Origin: Heterohyrax brucei
Taxonomy: Eukaryota; Chordata; Mammalia; Hyracoidea; Procaviidae
Direction: 5' to 3'
Assembly: GCA_028571685.1 (NCBI GenBank)
Contig: CM053143.1
Coordinates: forward strand, 152,886,329 to 152,950,328
Length of the DNA: 64,000 bases
Of this stretch, positions 11,324 through 21,882 are shown piece after piece; positions within the stretch are counted from its first letter, which is position 1; every line of letters begins with the position of its first letter. A program made the translations under genes and the position numbers. A model generated the notes under the pieces. The model worked only from the letters and a program-made list of their open reading frames with translations, was not told the origin of the DNA and ran no database searches.

Positions 11324-11516
11324 AGGTACCCTGGTGGGACGTGGTTAAGAACTTGACTGCTAACCAAAAGGTTAGCGGTTCTAACTTGGGAGCTCCATGG
11401 GAGAAAAGACCTGGTGATGAACTCTTGTGAAGATTTCAGCCTGGGAAACCCCACTGGGCAGGTTCTACTAATACAGTTGTTATGGGTCAGAAGGAACGTG
11501 ACAGCACACAACATCA
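11324..11516 (+). mobile_element. AfroSINE, third variant with RTE-like tail
   Basis: Sense copy: GGTACCCTGGTGGGACGTGG, AACCAAAAGGTTAGCGG, middle block GGGAGAAAAGACCTGGTGAT, then GGGCAGGTTCTACTA and a tail ending GACAGCACACAACATCAT, which resembles the RTE terminus. Confidence 0.85.
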
Positions 11517-11519
11517 TCT

Positions 11520-12060
11520 TTACAACTGATAATCAAGGACAAAGATTTCTTAAATACAAAAAGCACACCGGAAGAAAATTACTAAAAAATTTTACTACTT
11601 TGAAATTAAACTTTCATTAAGATGAAAGATATGATCAAGTTAAAAAAAATTAAGCCGCATAAGACATAATTACAGAAATGAAGAATTTCAACAAATAAAC
11701 AAGGGAAACACAGACCTTTTCTTTGCACAGGATAAAGAATGTAAACACTAAATTTACCCCACCCCAAGCCTCATGGCCAGTAAATACAAAAATATGCTTA
11801 ATGTCTACTATCTAGAGAAACGAATTATTTAACAGAGATACTCCAATACTTAATGGAGATACCATGTGGATAATCTTGCCCAGAGGGGCAAGTGGGCAAA
11901 CCAGTCCAGGGAGACTAAGATCACCCATTTCTGAAGACAAATTGTGCAGCAGAAAACAAATCCCAATCCACACCACTTTGTCCTGTGGAAACCTCAGCTT
12001 CCCTTCCTTGTTCAGTCCAGATCCCAGCTGCCCACACAGCCCTGCTCTCTCTCATCAACA
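11520..12060. other. Intronic sequence, nothing recognised
   Basis: No repeat or exon recognised. The open frame at 11864-12079 lies partly in C-rich sequence, has no known motif and is not supported as a gene. Confidence 0.45.
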
Positions 12061-12112
12061 GCCACCTGGGGTAGATTAAGGCACTAGCCACCTGGGGTAG
12101 ATTAAGGCACTA
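12061..12112. repeat. Perfect tandem duplication, 2 x 26 bp
   Basis: Units 12061-12086 and 12087-12112 are identical (each begins GCCACCTGGGGTAGATT). Identity suggests a recent slippage or duplication event, or an assembly artefact. Confidence 0.92.
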
Positions 12113-12301
12113 CTGCATGTAAACTGAGGTCTCCACTTCAGACCAACTCATCCCAAACTTCAGTTTTTCTCTACCCCCCAGGTTACTGGTTACAAGCTCA
12201 GGAGTCCACATGACTCCCACGACTTCAGATATACCAGTTATCCCTGTTATTTTAAATCCACTAATTTGCGGAACTCACAATTCAAAGAAAGTACACTACA
12301 C

Positions 12302-12430
12302 TTGAAACCCTGGTGGCATGGTGGTGAAGTGCCACAGCTGCTAATCAGAAGGTCAGTAATTCAACTCTGCCAGACGCTCCTTGAAAACTCTATGGCACAA
12401 TTCTACTCTGTCTACAGGGTCACTAATAAT
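12302..12430 (+). mobile_element. AfroSINE, short type, 3'-truncated
   Basis: Sense copy with GAAACCCTGGTGGCATGGTG, GGTCAGTAATTCAACTC and ATTCTACTCTGTCTACAGGG. It ends before the final tail. Confidence 0.9.
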
Positions 12431-12880
12431 TGCAATAGACACCACAGAAGTGGGTATTGTATACCATACTTAATAAGGCTGGATTACAACCAAAAACGAT
12501 ACAAATGAAGAGAGGCATAGGGTGAGGCCTGAGAGCAATCACAGTGTAACAATGCCATGTCCCAAGAGGTACACACTACCCTCTCCCATGCACTGTCACC
12601 AACCGGGATGCTCCTTAGCCTTGAGGTTACCAAGGAATTTACCGGCCTCACCATGTAACTATCAAACCTCCTGAGGCTCTCGGTGGTCCCTCTCCGTCTG
12701 GTCAGCCCCTACTCATTTGCCTCAGGTAAGGCCTACCTCTCAGGAACCAAGACCAAAGGCAAAAGGCTTTCTGCAAGGTAATTCCACACCTCACAGGTAA
12801 TTATTTCACATCCACCAGACTGACAAAAACCTAAATCTTACACCCTTGGGTCACTAAAAAAGTATATCCCTGACTTACAA
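12431..12880. other. Intronic sequence, nothing recognised
   Basis: No recognised element. Slightly higher GC than its surroundings around 12560-12730. Confidence 0.4.
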
Positions 12881-13091
12881 GGACTGCCAATTAAGTTCAT
12901 GAACTCATCCTATAAGTGCTACATACCTCAATGCTGAGTATCACTAGTCACCTCCCCTTGGGAAGATATGCGCCGATCTCAGAACCTAGTCCACCCTCCA
13001 AAGCAATTTTGGAAATCTTTTTCCAAAAATTTGAAGGTGATTATAGTGACATTCAACAATGAGGTATGTAGCACTTAGAACAATTAAGTAT
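12881..13091. mobile_element. Mariner-derived fold-back element, short copy
   Basis: Left arm starts GGACTGCCAATTAAGTTCAT and includes TACATACCTCAATGCTGAGT. The right arm carries the complement (CAACAATGAGGTATGTAGCA, then AATTAAGT). The arms meet at about 13020-13035, with the transposase-derived centre of the other copies deleted. Confidence 0.8.
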
Positions 13092-13404
13092 GCAGACAGG
13101 ATTCCAGTCCTTTGACTGTCTTAAGTCAGTTCTGACTTAAGTAAAATGCCTTTAAAAAAAAAAGCTTTCCTTATTATTATTTCCTTTTATCATCAGTATC
13201 TTTACAAACATGATTTTTACTCGTCTTTGGGAGTTGGAAACATTACATATAATCATCTATGAGTGAACATCTGAGAATGAGAACATCAGCAAATTACACA
13301 CTGCCACACTGTATGCAATACAAAAAAACCCCAAAAACCAGAAAGTCGTAAGTGCAGTTTGTTGCCACTTACGAAATTTGACTGTGTCATAAGTCAGGGA
13401 CTAC

Positions 13405-13800
13405 CTGCACATTGCTAGTAGGAGTGTAAATTAATATAATCATCTGGAGAACAATGAAGCAGTATCCAATCATGCAGAAGATGCAGCTACTCTGTGATCC
13501 TGCAATTCTAACTTCCCAGGAAAATTCTGATGTGCCCAAGAAAACATTTATGAAGAATGTTCAATGCATCTTTTTGTAATAGCTAAAACTGGAACTAAAT
13601 GCCATTGATATGTAATAGATCAAATATAGCAAGGAATGCTATACAGTTTAAAGGATTGCTTGCACTGTCACAGGTAAATTACAAATGGAATGCTGAGAGA
13701 AAACATCGCACAACGAGAAGTGGAACATTATACTGATCTACCTCTGAAAAGCTTAAAACACTCAAAAATACTATTCTTATTAATATTACAAACAAAAACA
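13405..13800 (+). mobile_element. Old L1 (L1M-type) 3' region
   Basis: Typical L1 3' wording: TTGCTAGTAGGAGTGTAAAT, AGCTACTCTGTGATCC, TAATAGCTAAAACTGGAA. Heavily diverged. Confidence 0.65.
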
Positions 13801-14331
13801 TAGATGAGTATATATACCAACTTTGGCATAATAGTTATGAAAATGAATAGGGAATGGATACCAAATGAGCTCTATCTTGTTAAGACTTTTTATTACTGTT
13901 ATGGTCTCCTCTAGGAGTTAAAATGCTAGAATCATACTGCCTTTTCAACAAACTCATCAATGAGGTTCTTTTCTCCAGGACGACAATGTAACTCAGGGCT
14001 CACTACGATAAAATGAAACTATCTACAAGCAAGTATTTATATCATGAAAATTTAAGATTAGTACACAATGATATGAGTGTCTGCTGTTCTTTGAAAACTG
14101 GTAAACCAGACCAAATTTCAGTACTAAACAAACTTTAAAATCTTCACTGTCACCACAGAATAGAGAAAATGAGGTTATATCTGTGATAAATGTATAAATA
14201 ATAAACATGAGTAATTATCACACACTCAGATTACTTTAACATAAAAGATTTTTAAAAAAACATAAAATTTCTATCACTAAATTGTACATGTAAAAATGGT
14301 TGCAGTAGCAAATGTTTTGTTATATCTATTT
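13801..14331. other. Intronic sequence, nothing recognised
   Basis: AT-rich. No element or exon recognised. Confidence 0.4.
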
Positions 14332-14498
14332 CAAAACCAAACACCCAGCGTTGTCGAGTCGATTCCAACTCACAGCAACTCTATACAGCAGAATGGAACT
14401 GCCCCACAGATTTTTCAAGGAGCACCTGGTGGATCTGAACTGCAGACCTTTTGGTTTGCACACACAGCACTTAACCACTACGCCACTTCAACACAACA
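14332..14498 (-). mobile_element. AfroSINE, short type
   Basis: Antisense copy: GTTGTCGAGTCGATTCCAAC, GGAACTGCCCCACAGA, GGAGCACCTGGTGGATCTGA, ACTTAACCACTACGCCAC. Well preserved, retaining CpGs, so relatively young. Confidence 0.95.
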
Positions 14499-14751
14499 GT
14501 AATTTTTAACAAAAGATACTGAACATCGATGCTGTATGGAAAGATGACAAGTTGTAACAGAACTTGAAGAAGGAGAAAAAGCCTTCAATGAAAACAAAAC
14601 CAAATAGAAGATAAAAGTCTGAATGTCATCAAATTCAGGAAAATGAAAGAAATACAGACTTTAGAACAGCATGCAACAATTATTAACAGGCAGCAGACGA
14701 CTTGGGTAAGCAACAGTTTAAGCTCAGTGAACAAATTAAATCCGTTAACCG

Positions 14752-14935
14752 TCTTCACGTGCTGCTCACTACAATCACCTGAAAACTTTTCAAAACACAG
14801 ATACCTGAACCCTGCCCCTTAGAAATCCCAATTTAATTGGTCTGAAGTGTGGCCTGAACATCAGAATTTTAAAAGCTCCCTCAGTGATACCAATGGACAG
14901 CCAAATTAAAAACTGCCAAGAAGCTCCTGCTTATA
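14752..14935. mobile_element. hAT-Charlie MITE (MER5/MER20/MER3 class)
   Basis: Recognisable phrases CAATCACCTGAAAACTTTTC, AATTTAATTGGTCTGAAGTG and TTTTAAAAGCTCCCTCAGTG of the short non-autonomous hAT elements found in all placental mammals. Exact family not assigned. Confidence 0.78.
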
Positions 14936-15157
14936 AAAGAAAATTTAAGTTTTGATAATTATCTACACAGCTGACAATAACCAGAGTGACAAAATTTTTA
15001 AAGGTAGATACAGCGAATGATTGATTACTCATGAAAAAAATGTTGATTAAAAAATACTACAAACCAGTCTAACAGGGCGACATACTGTATGACTCCAATT
15101 AGATGACACTCAGGAAGGGCAAAACAATAGGGATAGTAAGATCAGTGGTTGCCAGGA

Positions 15158-15320
15158 CACCCCCAAAACACCGAGCCACTGTCATTGAGTTGATTTCGAC
15201 TCATAGTGACCCTACAGCACAGAGAACTGCCCCACAGAGTTTCCAAGAAGTGCCTGGTGGCTTCAAACTCCCAACCTTTGGTTAGCAGCCACAGCATGTG
15301 ACCACCTCACCACCAGGGTT
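15158..15320 (-). mobile_element. AfroSINE, short type
   Basis: Antisense copy inside the L1M: CATTGAGTTGATTTCGACTC, GAACTGCCCCACAGAG, GTTAGCAGCCACAGC, CACCACCAGGGTTTC. Confidence 0.94.
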
Positions 15321-15335
15321 TCTGCCAGAGGAACA

Positions 15336-15512
15336 AACCAAAAAAAAAAAAAAAAAAAAAACTGCCGTCAAGGCAATTCCGACTCATTGCAACCCTACTG
15401 GACAGAGTAGAACTGCCCCACAGAGTTTCCAAATCAGCACCTGGTGGATTCAAATTGCCAACCTTTTGATTAGCAGATGTAGGCACTCAACCACTACACC
15501 ATTAGGAGCACA
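15336..15512 (-). mobile_element. AfroSINE, short type
   Basis: A second antisense copy immediately after the first. Its A-run of about 20 bases is its poly(A)-type 3' end. ACTGCCGTCAAGGCAATTCC, AGTAGAACTGCCCCACAGAG, ATTAGCAGATG. Confidence 0.95.
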
Positions 15513-15832
15513 AAGGGAAGGAAAAGGATGAAGAGGTCGAGCACAAGGGATTTTTAGGGCAATTAAACTATTCCGTATGATTGTGAAATGGTAAGCACAT
15601 GACATTATACATGTCTCCAAGTCCACAGAACTGTGTACCACAAAGATTGAACACTAATGTAAACTATGGACTTCAGTTAATAAAAATGTATCAGTATTGG
15701 TTCACCAATTACAACAAATATCCCACACAACTGTTAAGATACTAATAGGAAAAATGGAAGGGCGGGAAGTCTAATTTGGAAAGTTTTCCTGTAAATGTAA
15801 AACTGCCCTTAAAAAATAAAGATTACTCATTT

Positions 15833-16782
15833 CTTGAAGGGAGAAAAAAATCTTTACACCAGTATGAACAGGTTAAGCTCTGTTAAAGCTAAGCCATAGA
15901 CACAAAGGTGTTCACACACTATCTTCTGTACTTCTAAGTGTACAATATTTCACAATTTTAAGCCTTTATAACATAGTAAGTTGGGAGTAAGCAGCAGATG
16001 TGAGTGTAAACTACTCTGCCTCCCACAATCAGAAATGTTTCAGAATTAAGAGACATGATTCCAAATCTCCACGTTCCACCAAAAGGTCAGTGAGAAAGTT
16101 AACTCCAGACATGCAACTTTCAAATCTGTAAAACAAGAATCACATCAATCTTATAAAACTGCCATATATTTAAAATGTCATATGGTAGGCATTCAGTTAT
16201 AGGCAGTTTATATTAAATTTGCACTGAAGCCAAAAAACTAAAGGGAGGAGAAAGTGAAAAGGGTTTTGAATAAAATGAAGTTCATACACCTGGGAGTAGA
16301 TGATTTTGAAACAGATTTACAAAAGAACTTAAAATTACATACTACAGGATAAGAATGTGGATTCATTAGTTCAAGGAGACCAGAGTCTTTTCAAAAAAGC
16401 CAAAAAGAAAAATCCCATAACTACATTTGAAAGGCTCCCTAGTAAATCTCTCTTTCAATTAAAAAAAGTCACATTTTAACACAAACTTTTATCCAATTTA
16501 TACTGTCTCCTAAACAGAGAGTTAACAATTACCTAGAGAACAAAGCCCACCTTTCTGTTGTTGTTACCCGGCTTTAGTCTGCAGTGCCATTGTCTGCTTG
16601 CACACAGACGTCAAGGAAACATAATCATTAGTGCTACAGCCTCTTAAGGCTCTTCTTAAAGCAGATTCCCATTATCACTAAATCACTGAGGGAACTTTGA
16701 CGACTCAAGGACAATAAGCAGAGTATGAAAGTACAGCTTAATATTAACACATCTAACAGCTAATACAGCTAACAGCTATCTA
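15833..16782. other. Intronic sequence, nothing recognised
   Basis: No exon, RNA or confident repeat seen. Confidence 0.4.
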
Positions 16783-16990
16783 CTTACTGAACATTTAGTT
16801 AAGTCCCAGGCCTTGCTCTAAGCACTGTAAAGATTCTTTTAATCTTCCCACATGGTATTAGCTCCATTTTTACAGATAAAGGAAACTGAGCTCCATAGCC
16901 AGTGCTTTTAGATATTAAGCAGAAGAGTCATCAGGACTCAAAGTAATTCTAATTCCAAAGCCCACTTTAAATTAGTAAGTAGGAGCTAAA
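16783..16990 (-). mobile_element. MIR element
   Basis: Antisense MIR core: ACTGAACATTTAGTTAAGTC, CAGGCCTTGCTCTAAGCACT, TTACAGATAAAGGAAACTGA. An ancient mammalian SINE. Confidence 0.85.
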
Positions 16991-17325
16991 CATCTTTTCT
17001 TCTTCGTAAGCTAAAGTTCTCACACCATTACTGAGAGAAAAAGCAAGATACATATTGATACCCCTTTTATACAAAAGTTTTATTGGCACTTGCCTTTTAT
17101 ACTATCTTTACCAAAATAACATTTCCACAAAAGCAACCATGCACAACAGTAGAGAACAGACTAGCTGCAAAAAGCCTGGTGTGAGTTCACCATTAAGTGA
17201 GCAACAACCAATATCTCCAGGGCTCAGCTTCCTGATCTTATGAGGAATGAGGTGTTTAGCCAAGATGTAAAGTGTCTTTCACTTCCAAAATTTTGTGCAT
17301 TTTGGCACATATTCTAAGACACTAG
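16991..17325. other. Intronic sequence, nothing recognised
   Basis: No recognised element. Confidence 0.4.
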
Positions 17326-17476
17326 AAGCCCTAGTGGCACAATGATTAAGTGCTTGGCTGTTGTCCGAAAGGACTAGCCACTCTGCAGAAAAAACATTTA
17401 CAGTCTTGAAAACTCAACAGTGTCCCTATAAGCGAGAACTGACTTGACGGCAGTGGGTTTGGGTGTTTTTTTCAAA
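17326..17476 (+). mobile_element. AfroSINE, diverged
   Basis: Sense copy: GAAGCCCTAGTGGCACAATG, TTAAGTGCTTGGCTG, tail GAACTGACTTGACGGCAGTG and a T-run. Several internal deletions. Confidence 0.85.
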
Positions 17477-17639
17477 AAAGATCTTTAATTCCAATTTTTT
17501 TTTCATTATTCCAAGCAAAAACTCTGAGCCCTCTAAGTGGGAACTACTTATTAACTCCTCCATCCAATATCTGGTTAACTATTAATCTTTCTGTCTCTAT
17601 GAATTTGCTTGTTGTAGATATTTTATATTTATAGTTACT

Positions 17640-17832
17640 ATTATTTAAAACTCTAACTACTACTATTCTACTGCTGCTGTGGAGGCAACCCCATGTGTGG
17701 CAGAGTAGAAATGTGTTCCATGGGATTTTAAGCAGCCAATATACTGCTAGTAGAAAGTGCAAAAAGAAACTGCCTTTCTTCTGAGGAACCTCTAGTTGGA
17801 GTGGAACCCCCAACCTTCCATTAACAGCAATG
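17640..17832 (-). mobile_element. AfroSINE, long variant, diverged
   Basis: Antisense copy: GGCAACCCCATGTGTGGCAG, TGTTCCATGGGATTTT, CTTTCTTCTGAGGAACCTCT, GTGGAACCCCCAACCTTCC. Confidence 0.75.
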
Positions 17833-17835
17833 GTC

Positions 17836-18076
17836 CTGCTGCAGAATTCTCAACAGGTTCACACCTGTTGCTCTTATGCTTAGACTAAGACGGTCTAAGC
17901 AGAAAGACCTGGTAATCGGCTTGCAAGAATCAGCCAGTGAAAACCCTGTGAAGTACAGGATCTGATCGTAAATCCATTATGGGGATGGTACCAGGCCAGA
18001 CAGCAATTTGATCCACTGTGCATGGGGTTGTCATGAGCCAGGGAACTAACTGTAGCTAACACTAACACTGTACACA
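17836..18076 (+). mobile_element. Internally deleted RTE: 5' end joined to 3' end
   Basis: The first part (AAGCAGAAAGACCTGGTAAT, AATCAGCCAGTGAAAACC) matches the RTE 5' region at 4835-4890. The last part (CCAGGCCAGACAGCA, TTGATCCACTGTGCATGGGG, TCATGAGCCAGGGAAC, AGCTAACACTAACAC) matches the RTE 3' terminus. The coding body is missing. This is the structure expected of a non-autonomous RTE derivative. Confidence 0.75.
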
Positions 18077-18119
18077 AATCTAAATGAAAGACGAGATAAA
18101 AAATAAAAATGAACAGAGG

Positions 18120-18290
18120 AAAGGAAAAAAACCTAATCTGTGCTATTAGAAGTTAGGGAAGGAAGTGGAAGGAAGCAGGGGACATGACCCTGATAGTGCT
18201 AGTAAAGTTTTGTTGCTTGATTTGGGTGCTAGTCACTTTACTACATATCCATTTTACCTCAATATAAAAAAAAAATTAAAAACAGCAATA
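18120..18290 (+). mobile_element. Old L1 3' end
   Basis: TTGCTTGATTTGGGTGCTAG, TTTTACCTCAATATAAAAAA: the terminal phrases of old L1 3' UTRs. Confidence 0.6.
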
Positions 18291-18884
18291 AAGAAACTTA
18301 AAATGTGATCTAATTCTACAATTACACTTAGTATATCAGAGCTATGCAACCTGTCCTAAAAATTCAAACGAGTTTCTTGCTTAATTCTAGCTATAATTTC
18401 TTCTGCCCACTACTGCCAACCCAGGTGCCTACAAAAGAGATCATTTACTTATAAATTACAATATTTCTGTTAATTCCTTTGGGACTATCTTCTGACACTT
18501 GAGATCAGTATTAAGTACCGTTAAAACCTAGTCTAAATCCTTCTCTCTGTACACATACTGTCAGAACTCCCACAGCATTAACTCTTTCCACCAAGCATTT
18601 GGCATACCTGGGCACTGCTGCTTTCATCTAGCCTTTGTCCTGCCTCCCCACCAAATTAGTCTCTTGAGGTTGCAGTTCATATGCTCAGCCGCAGCTGCTG
18701 ATAATATGTTTACAAATAAACAAGAGTATACATTCTTTACAGAGAGATGGCATACTGATGCATCTAAGTTTACAGGAGAGAGTCAGAGATCAGTCTCTAC
18801 AACGTACAGTAGAACAAGAAATATACTTCAAATAGTACTGCTGTATTGCCCACCTCACACCCAGAATCCCATAAGGTAAGTTAT
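18291..18884. other. Intronic sequence, nothing recognised
   Basis: No recognised element. The open frame 18664-18879 has no known motif. Confidence 0.4.
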
Positions 18885-19042
18885 AGAAAAAAAACAAAAC
18901 AAAACAAACTCACTGCTGTCAAGTCAATTCCAACTCAGTGATCCTGTAAAACAGACTGGAACTGCTCTACGGTTTCCAAGGAACTGAAAACTACCTTCTG
19001 GTTGAAAACTGTAGCACGTAATCACTACACCATCAGGATTTT
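18885..19042 (-). mobile_element. AfroSINE, short type, with target duplication
   Basis: Antisense copy: CACTGCTGTCAAGTCAATTC, GGAACTGCTCTACGG, CGTAATCACTACACCATCAG. Flanked by AGGTAAGTTATAG on the left and AGGTAAGTTGTAG on the right, a 13-bp target-site duplication with one mismatch. Confidence 0.94.
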
Positions 19043-19364
19043 CGAGGTAAGTTGTAGACTACAGACTGTAATTTAAGCAACTGTAAAAAACACTTTTCTA
19101 CTCTTAAAAAAATGTTCAGATGCTGGTTACATGACTTCCCAGCAGAGAATTTTATCTTTTTGTTAAATCAAAAAGGACAAACTTTAAAAATGGAAAAACT
19201 TAAAATTTTAAATGACCAAAACAGAATATTCAAAACCAGTAGTAGCCGTGTTACCTATGTTATTGTCCATTCATCCTTCATATAAATTATACCATATGTT
19301 TCACATACTTAACGGCCTTAAATGGTCCTCTAAAGATTTTTAAGTGGTTTTCAATAACAGGCAA
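19043..19364. other. Intronic sequence, nothing recognised
   Basis: AT-rich. No recognised element. Confidence 0.4.
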
Positions 19365-19710
19365 CTACTAGAGACACTTTTGGTTGTCATAAAAAGAGTG
19401 GAGGTATAAATGGTAATGCTACTGGCATCTAGTGGGTATAGGTCAGGGATGTTGCTTAAGAATCCTATAATGCAAAGGAGAGCCACCACAAAAAGAACTA
19501 TCTGCCTAAAATGGAACTAAACCCACTGCCTTGAGTTCATTCCAACTCACAGTGACCCTACAGGGCAGAGCAGAACTGCTACAATGAGTTTCCAAGCACC
19601 GCCTGGCAGATTTGAACTGCTGACCTTTAGGGTTAGCAGACAACACTTAGCCACCATGCCACCAGGTTTCCTATCCACCCAAAATGTCAACAGGAGGAGA
19701 AACCGTGGTA
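19365..19710 (+). mobile_element. hAT-Charlie MITE (MER20-like), split by a SINE
   Basis: 19365-19512 (CTTTTGGTTGTCATAAAAAG, CTGGCATCTAGTGGGTATAG, GTCAGGGATGTTGCTTAAGA, CACAAAAAGAACTATCTGCC) continues at about 19675 (CCCAAAATGTCAACAGG). This is a widespread eutherian hAT MITE with a characteristic CTAGTGGGTA phrase. Confidence 0.88.
19513..19674 (-). mobile_element. AfroSINE, short type
   Basis: Antisense copy inserted in the hAT MITE: CACTGCCTTGAGTTCATTCC, CAGTGACCCTACAGGGCAGA, CCTGGCAGATTTGAACTGCT, CCACCAGGTTTCC. Confidence 0.95.
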
Positions 19711-19840
19711 TACAGAAATCAAGAAACTTTCCTTTAAATATTTACAACTACCTTTATGTGGAATAATCTAGACAGCTCTACAGAAATCAAGAAACATTTT
19801 TAAATATTTACAACTAGTTCTAGGTCAAATAATCTAGATT
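19711..19840. repeat. Imperfect tandem duplication of about 65 bp
   Basis: The block TACAGAAATCAAGAAAC ... AAATATTTACAACTA ... AATAATCTAGA occurs twice, at about 19712-19773 and 19778-19838. The second copy differs by a short indel and a few bases. AT-rich, no known function. Confidence 0.82.
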
Positions 19841-20027
19841 AAATTTAAATCACTATATTAAATTCACAAAATTTAAAATGATACACAAAACCATTTAAAT
19901 GCTCGCAGCCAACTCGACGAACACCATCTATTTATGCCATAAACTTAACCATTCCCTCTGAGAGTCCCAGAAAATGTTACTGAAAGGCAGGTACAGTATG
20001 AAAACACACAGCTGTGGTGTAGTATAA

Positions 20028-20188
20028 GAGTGCCCTGGTGTTGCAACGGTTAAGAGACACAGGTGACAACCTGAAAGCTGGCAGTACGAATGCACCAGCA
20101 GCTCCCTAGAAACTCTATAGGACAGCACTATTCAGTCCTACAGGGTCATAAGGAGTAGGAATCAACTTAATAGCAAGAGGGTTTAAAT
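20028..20188 (+). mobile_element. AfroSINE, diverged
   Basis: Sense copy: GTGCCCTGGTGTTGCAACGG, TTAAGAGACACAGG, AACTCTATAGGACAGCAC, TAGGAATCAACTTAATAGCA. Confidence 0.9.
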
Positions 20189-20859
20189 AGTAATAAGAAC
20201 AAGCAAAACTGTACTGATTTAAGGACATTTTAATCCACTGATCTTCAAATTTTAAAACATTTTGTATACCGAACTACGAGTGAATCTCATTACTTACATG
20301 AAACACTTATTTTATTGTTGTGTTTAAATCCATCAACTAAAACACAAACCAGCCCAATTATTTTTTAAATAATTACAAGCATGCCTGTCACGACTATGTA
20401 AACAGAATAGGATACAAATTCCACCTCTGTATGTTTGCAAATAATTTAACCTATTTAATCTCTCTGAATCTCAGTTTTCTCATCTAAGAAACAGTAATTC
20501 TTAATTCAAAAACCTCTTATTCAGAATTAGCAACAAAGTGGCAGCTGTCAGCAGCAATAATTGGCAGTAAATAATACCAATAAAATATTTCCTTTATTAT
20601 AGGCTCACAATCAACAATTCACTTAGGTAATTCAACTCATAACTGAAATTTACAAAATTTACCTTAGATCAATTTTCCATCCTTAGCAAGTTTTAAACAT
20701 CACATAATTCACACTAAGATTTAAAAATCAGTATCTGATTATAAGATGAATTTCCAAACAGTCTTACAGAAAAAAGGACTAGAGAGTGCTTTTATTTACT
20801 AGTTTATTTTGAGTAAATAACACATTGGCATGGTTCAAAATTCAAGAGCTCTACATCCT
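20189..20859. other. Intronic sequence with a possible MIR fragment
   Basis: At 20440-20510, TAATCTCTCTGAATCTCAGT then TTTCTCATCT resembles the MIR core in sense orientation. The rest is AT-rich with nothing recognised. Confidence 0.5.
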
Positions 20860-21014
20860 GACGGAAACCCGGTGTAGTGGTTAAGCACTACAGCTGCGAA
20901 CCTTAAGAGTGGCAGTCTGAATCTGCCAGGTACTCCCTGGAAACTCAATGGTGCAGTTCTACTGTTACTGTATGTTTGCTATGAGTCAGAACAGATTCCA
21001 CAGCAATGAGTTTA
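20860..21014 (+). mobile_element. AfroSINE, short type
   Basis: Sense copy: GGAAACCCGGTGTAGTGGTT, AAGCACTACAGCTGCGAACC, GGAAACTCAATGGTGCAG, TTGCTATGAGTCAGAACAGA. Confidence 0.94.
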
Positions 21015-21119
21015 TACCCAAACATCCAATTCCCTGTCAGAGACAATTAATGCTAGCAATTTCTCATGGTTTTTTTCATCAGTATAAACAAATCCACATT
21101 ATTCCTCCCCTCTAATACA

Positions 21120-21262
21120 AAGGAAACCCTGGTGACATAGTTAAGAACTACTGCTGCTAACCAAAAAGTAAACATTTTGTTTTTTTCTTGGAAACGCTGT
21201 GGGACAGTTCTACTCTGTCCTACAGGGTCGCTGTGAATAAGAAATGAGTCAATGACACCAGA
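21120..21262 (+). mobile_element. AfroSINE, short type, internally rearranged
   Basis: Sense copy: GGAAACCCTGGTGACATAG, GCTGCTAACCAAAAAG, then a T-rich segment replacing the B-box region, GGGACAGTTCTACTCTGTCC and GGGTCGCTGTGAATAAGAAA. Confidence 0.92.
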
Positions 21263-21479
21263 TTTTTGACACAAATGGTGGCCTCCTACACACTATTCTG
21301 CATCTTTCTTTTTAAGTTGATCTTACAGTATACATTTAAACTAACAATACACTCTAAGAATGGCTGTTGATAAGCTGTTATAACCAGAATTCAGCAAATA
21401 CCAGTTATCTTTGTACAGTCACTTTAAAAGCTGCCTCCAAAAAAAAAATCTTATATTAACCAACATTATTAGTAAACAT

Positions 21480-21640
21480 GGGAAACCCTGGTGATGTAGC
21501 AGGTTAAGTGCTACCACTGCTAACCAACAGGTCAGCAGTTCAAATCCACCAGGCGCTCCTTGAATACTCTAGCGGGCAGTTCTACGCTGGCCTCTAGGGT
21601 CGCCGTATGTCTGAACTCATCGGCACTTGGCTTGGCTGGC
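21480..21640 (+). mobile_element. AfroSINE, short type, CACTTGGCT-tail subfamily
   Basis: Sense copy: GGAAACCCTGGTGATGTAGC, CAGTTCAAATCCACCAGGCG, GGGTCGCCGTATGTCTGAAC, ending CGGCACTTGGCTTGGCTGG. Flanked by TTAGTAAACATG on both sides, a 12-bp target duplication. Retained CpGs make it one of the younger copies here. Confidence 0.96.
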
Positions 21641-21719
21641 TTAGTAAACATGAGCATATGAAATAAACCGTGGTAAAGTGGAGGTTTGCATAAGATGACA
21701 TGATAAATACAGTTTAGCC

Positions 21720-21882
21720 AACCCAAACCACATCCACTGCTGCTGAGTCAACTTAGCCTCACAGCAACCGTATAGGACAAATCAGAGCTGCTCCACAGAC
21801 TTTCCAAGGAGCACCTGGAGGATTTGAACTGCCAACCTTTCAGTTAGAAAACACGGCACTTAACCACTATGCCACTAGGATT
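21720..21882 (-). mobile_element. AfroSINE, short type
   Basis: Antisense copy: CCACTGCTGCTGAGTCAACT, CAGCAACCGTATAGGACAAA, GGATTTGAACTGCCAACC, CACTTAACCACTATGCCAC. Confidence 0.95.

Larger units (their letters stand above)
15060..15832 (+). mobile_element. Old L1M 3' end, split by two SINEs
   Basis: 15060-15157 (CATACTGTATGACTCCAATT, GATCAGTGGTTGCCAGGA) continues at 15512-15832 (GGGATTTTTAGGGCAATTAA, GTAAACTATGGACTTCAGTT, CTGTAAATGTAAAACTGCCC). This is the standard 3' end of L1MC/L1MD-type elements shared by placental mammals. Confidence 0.9.
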
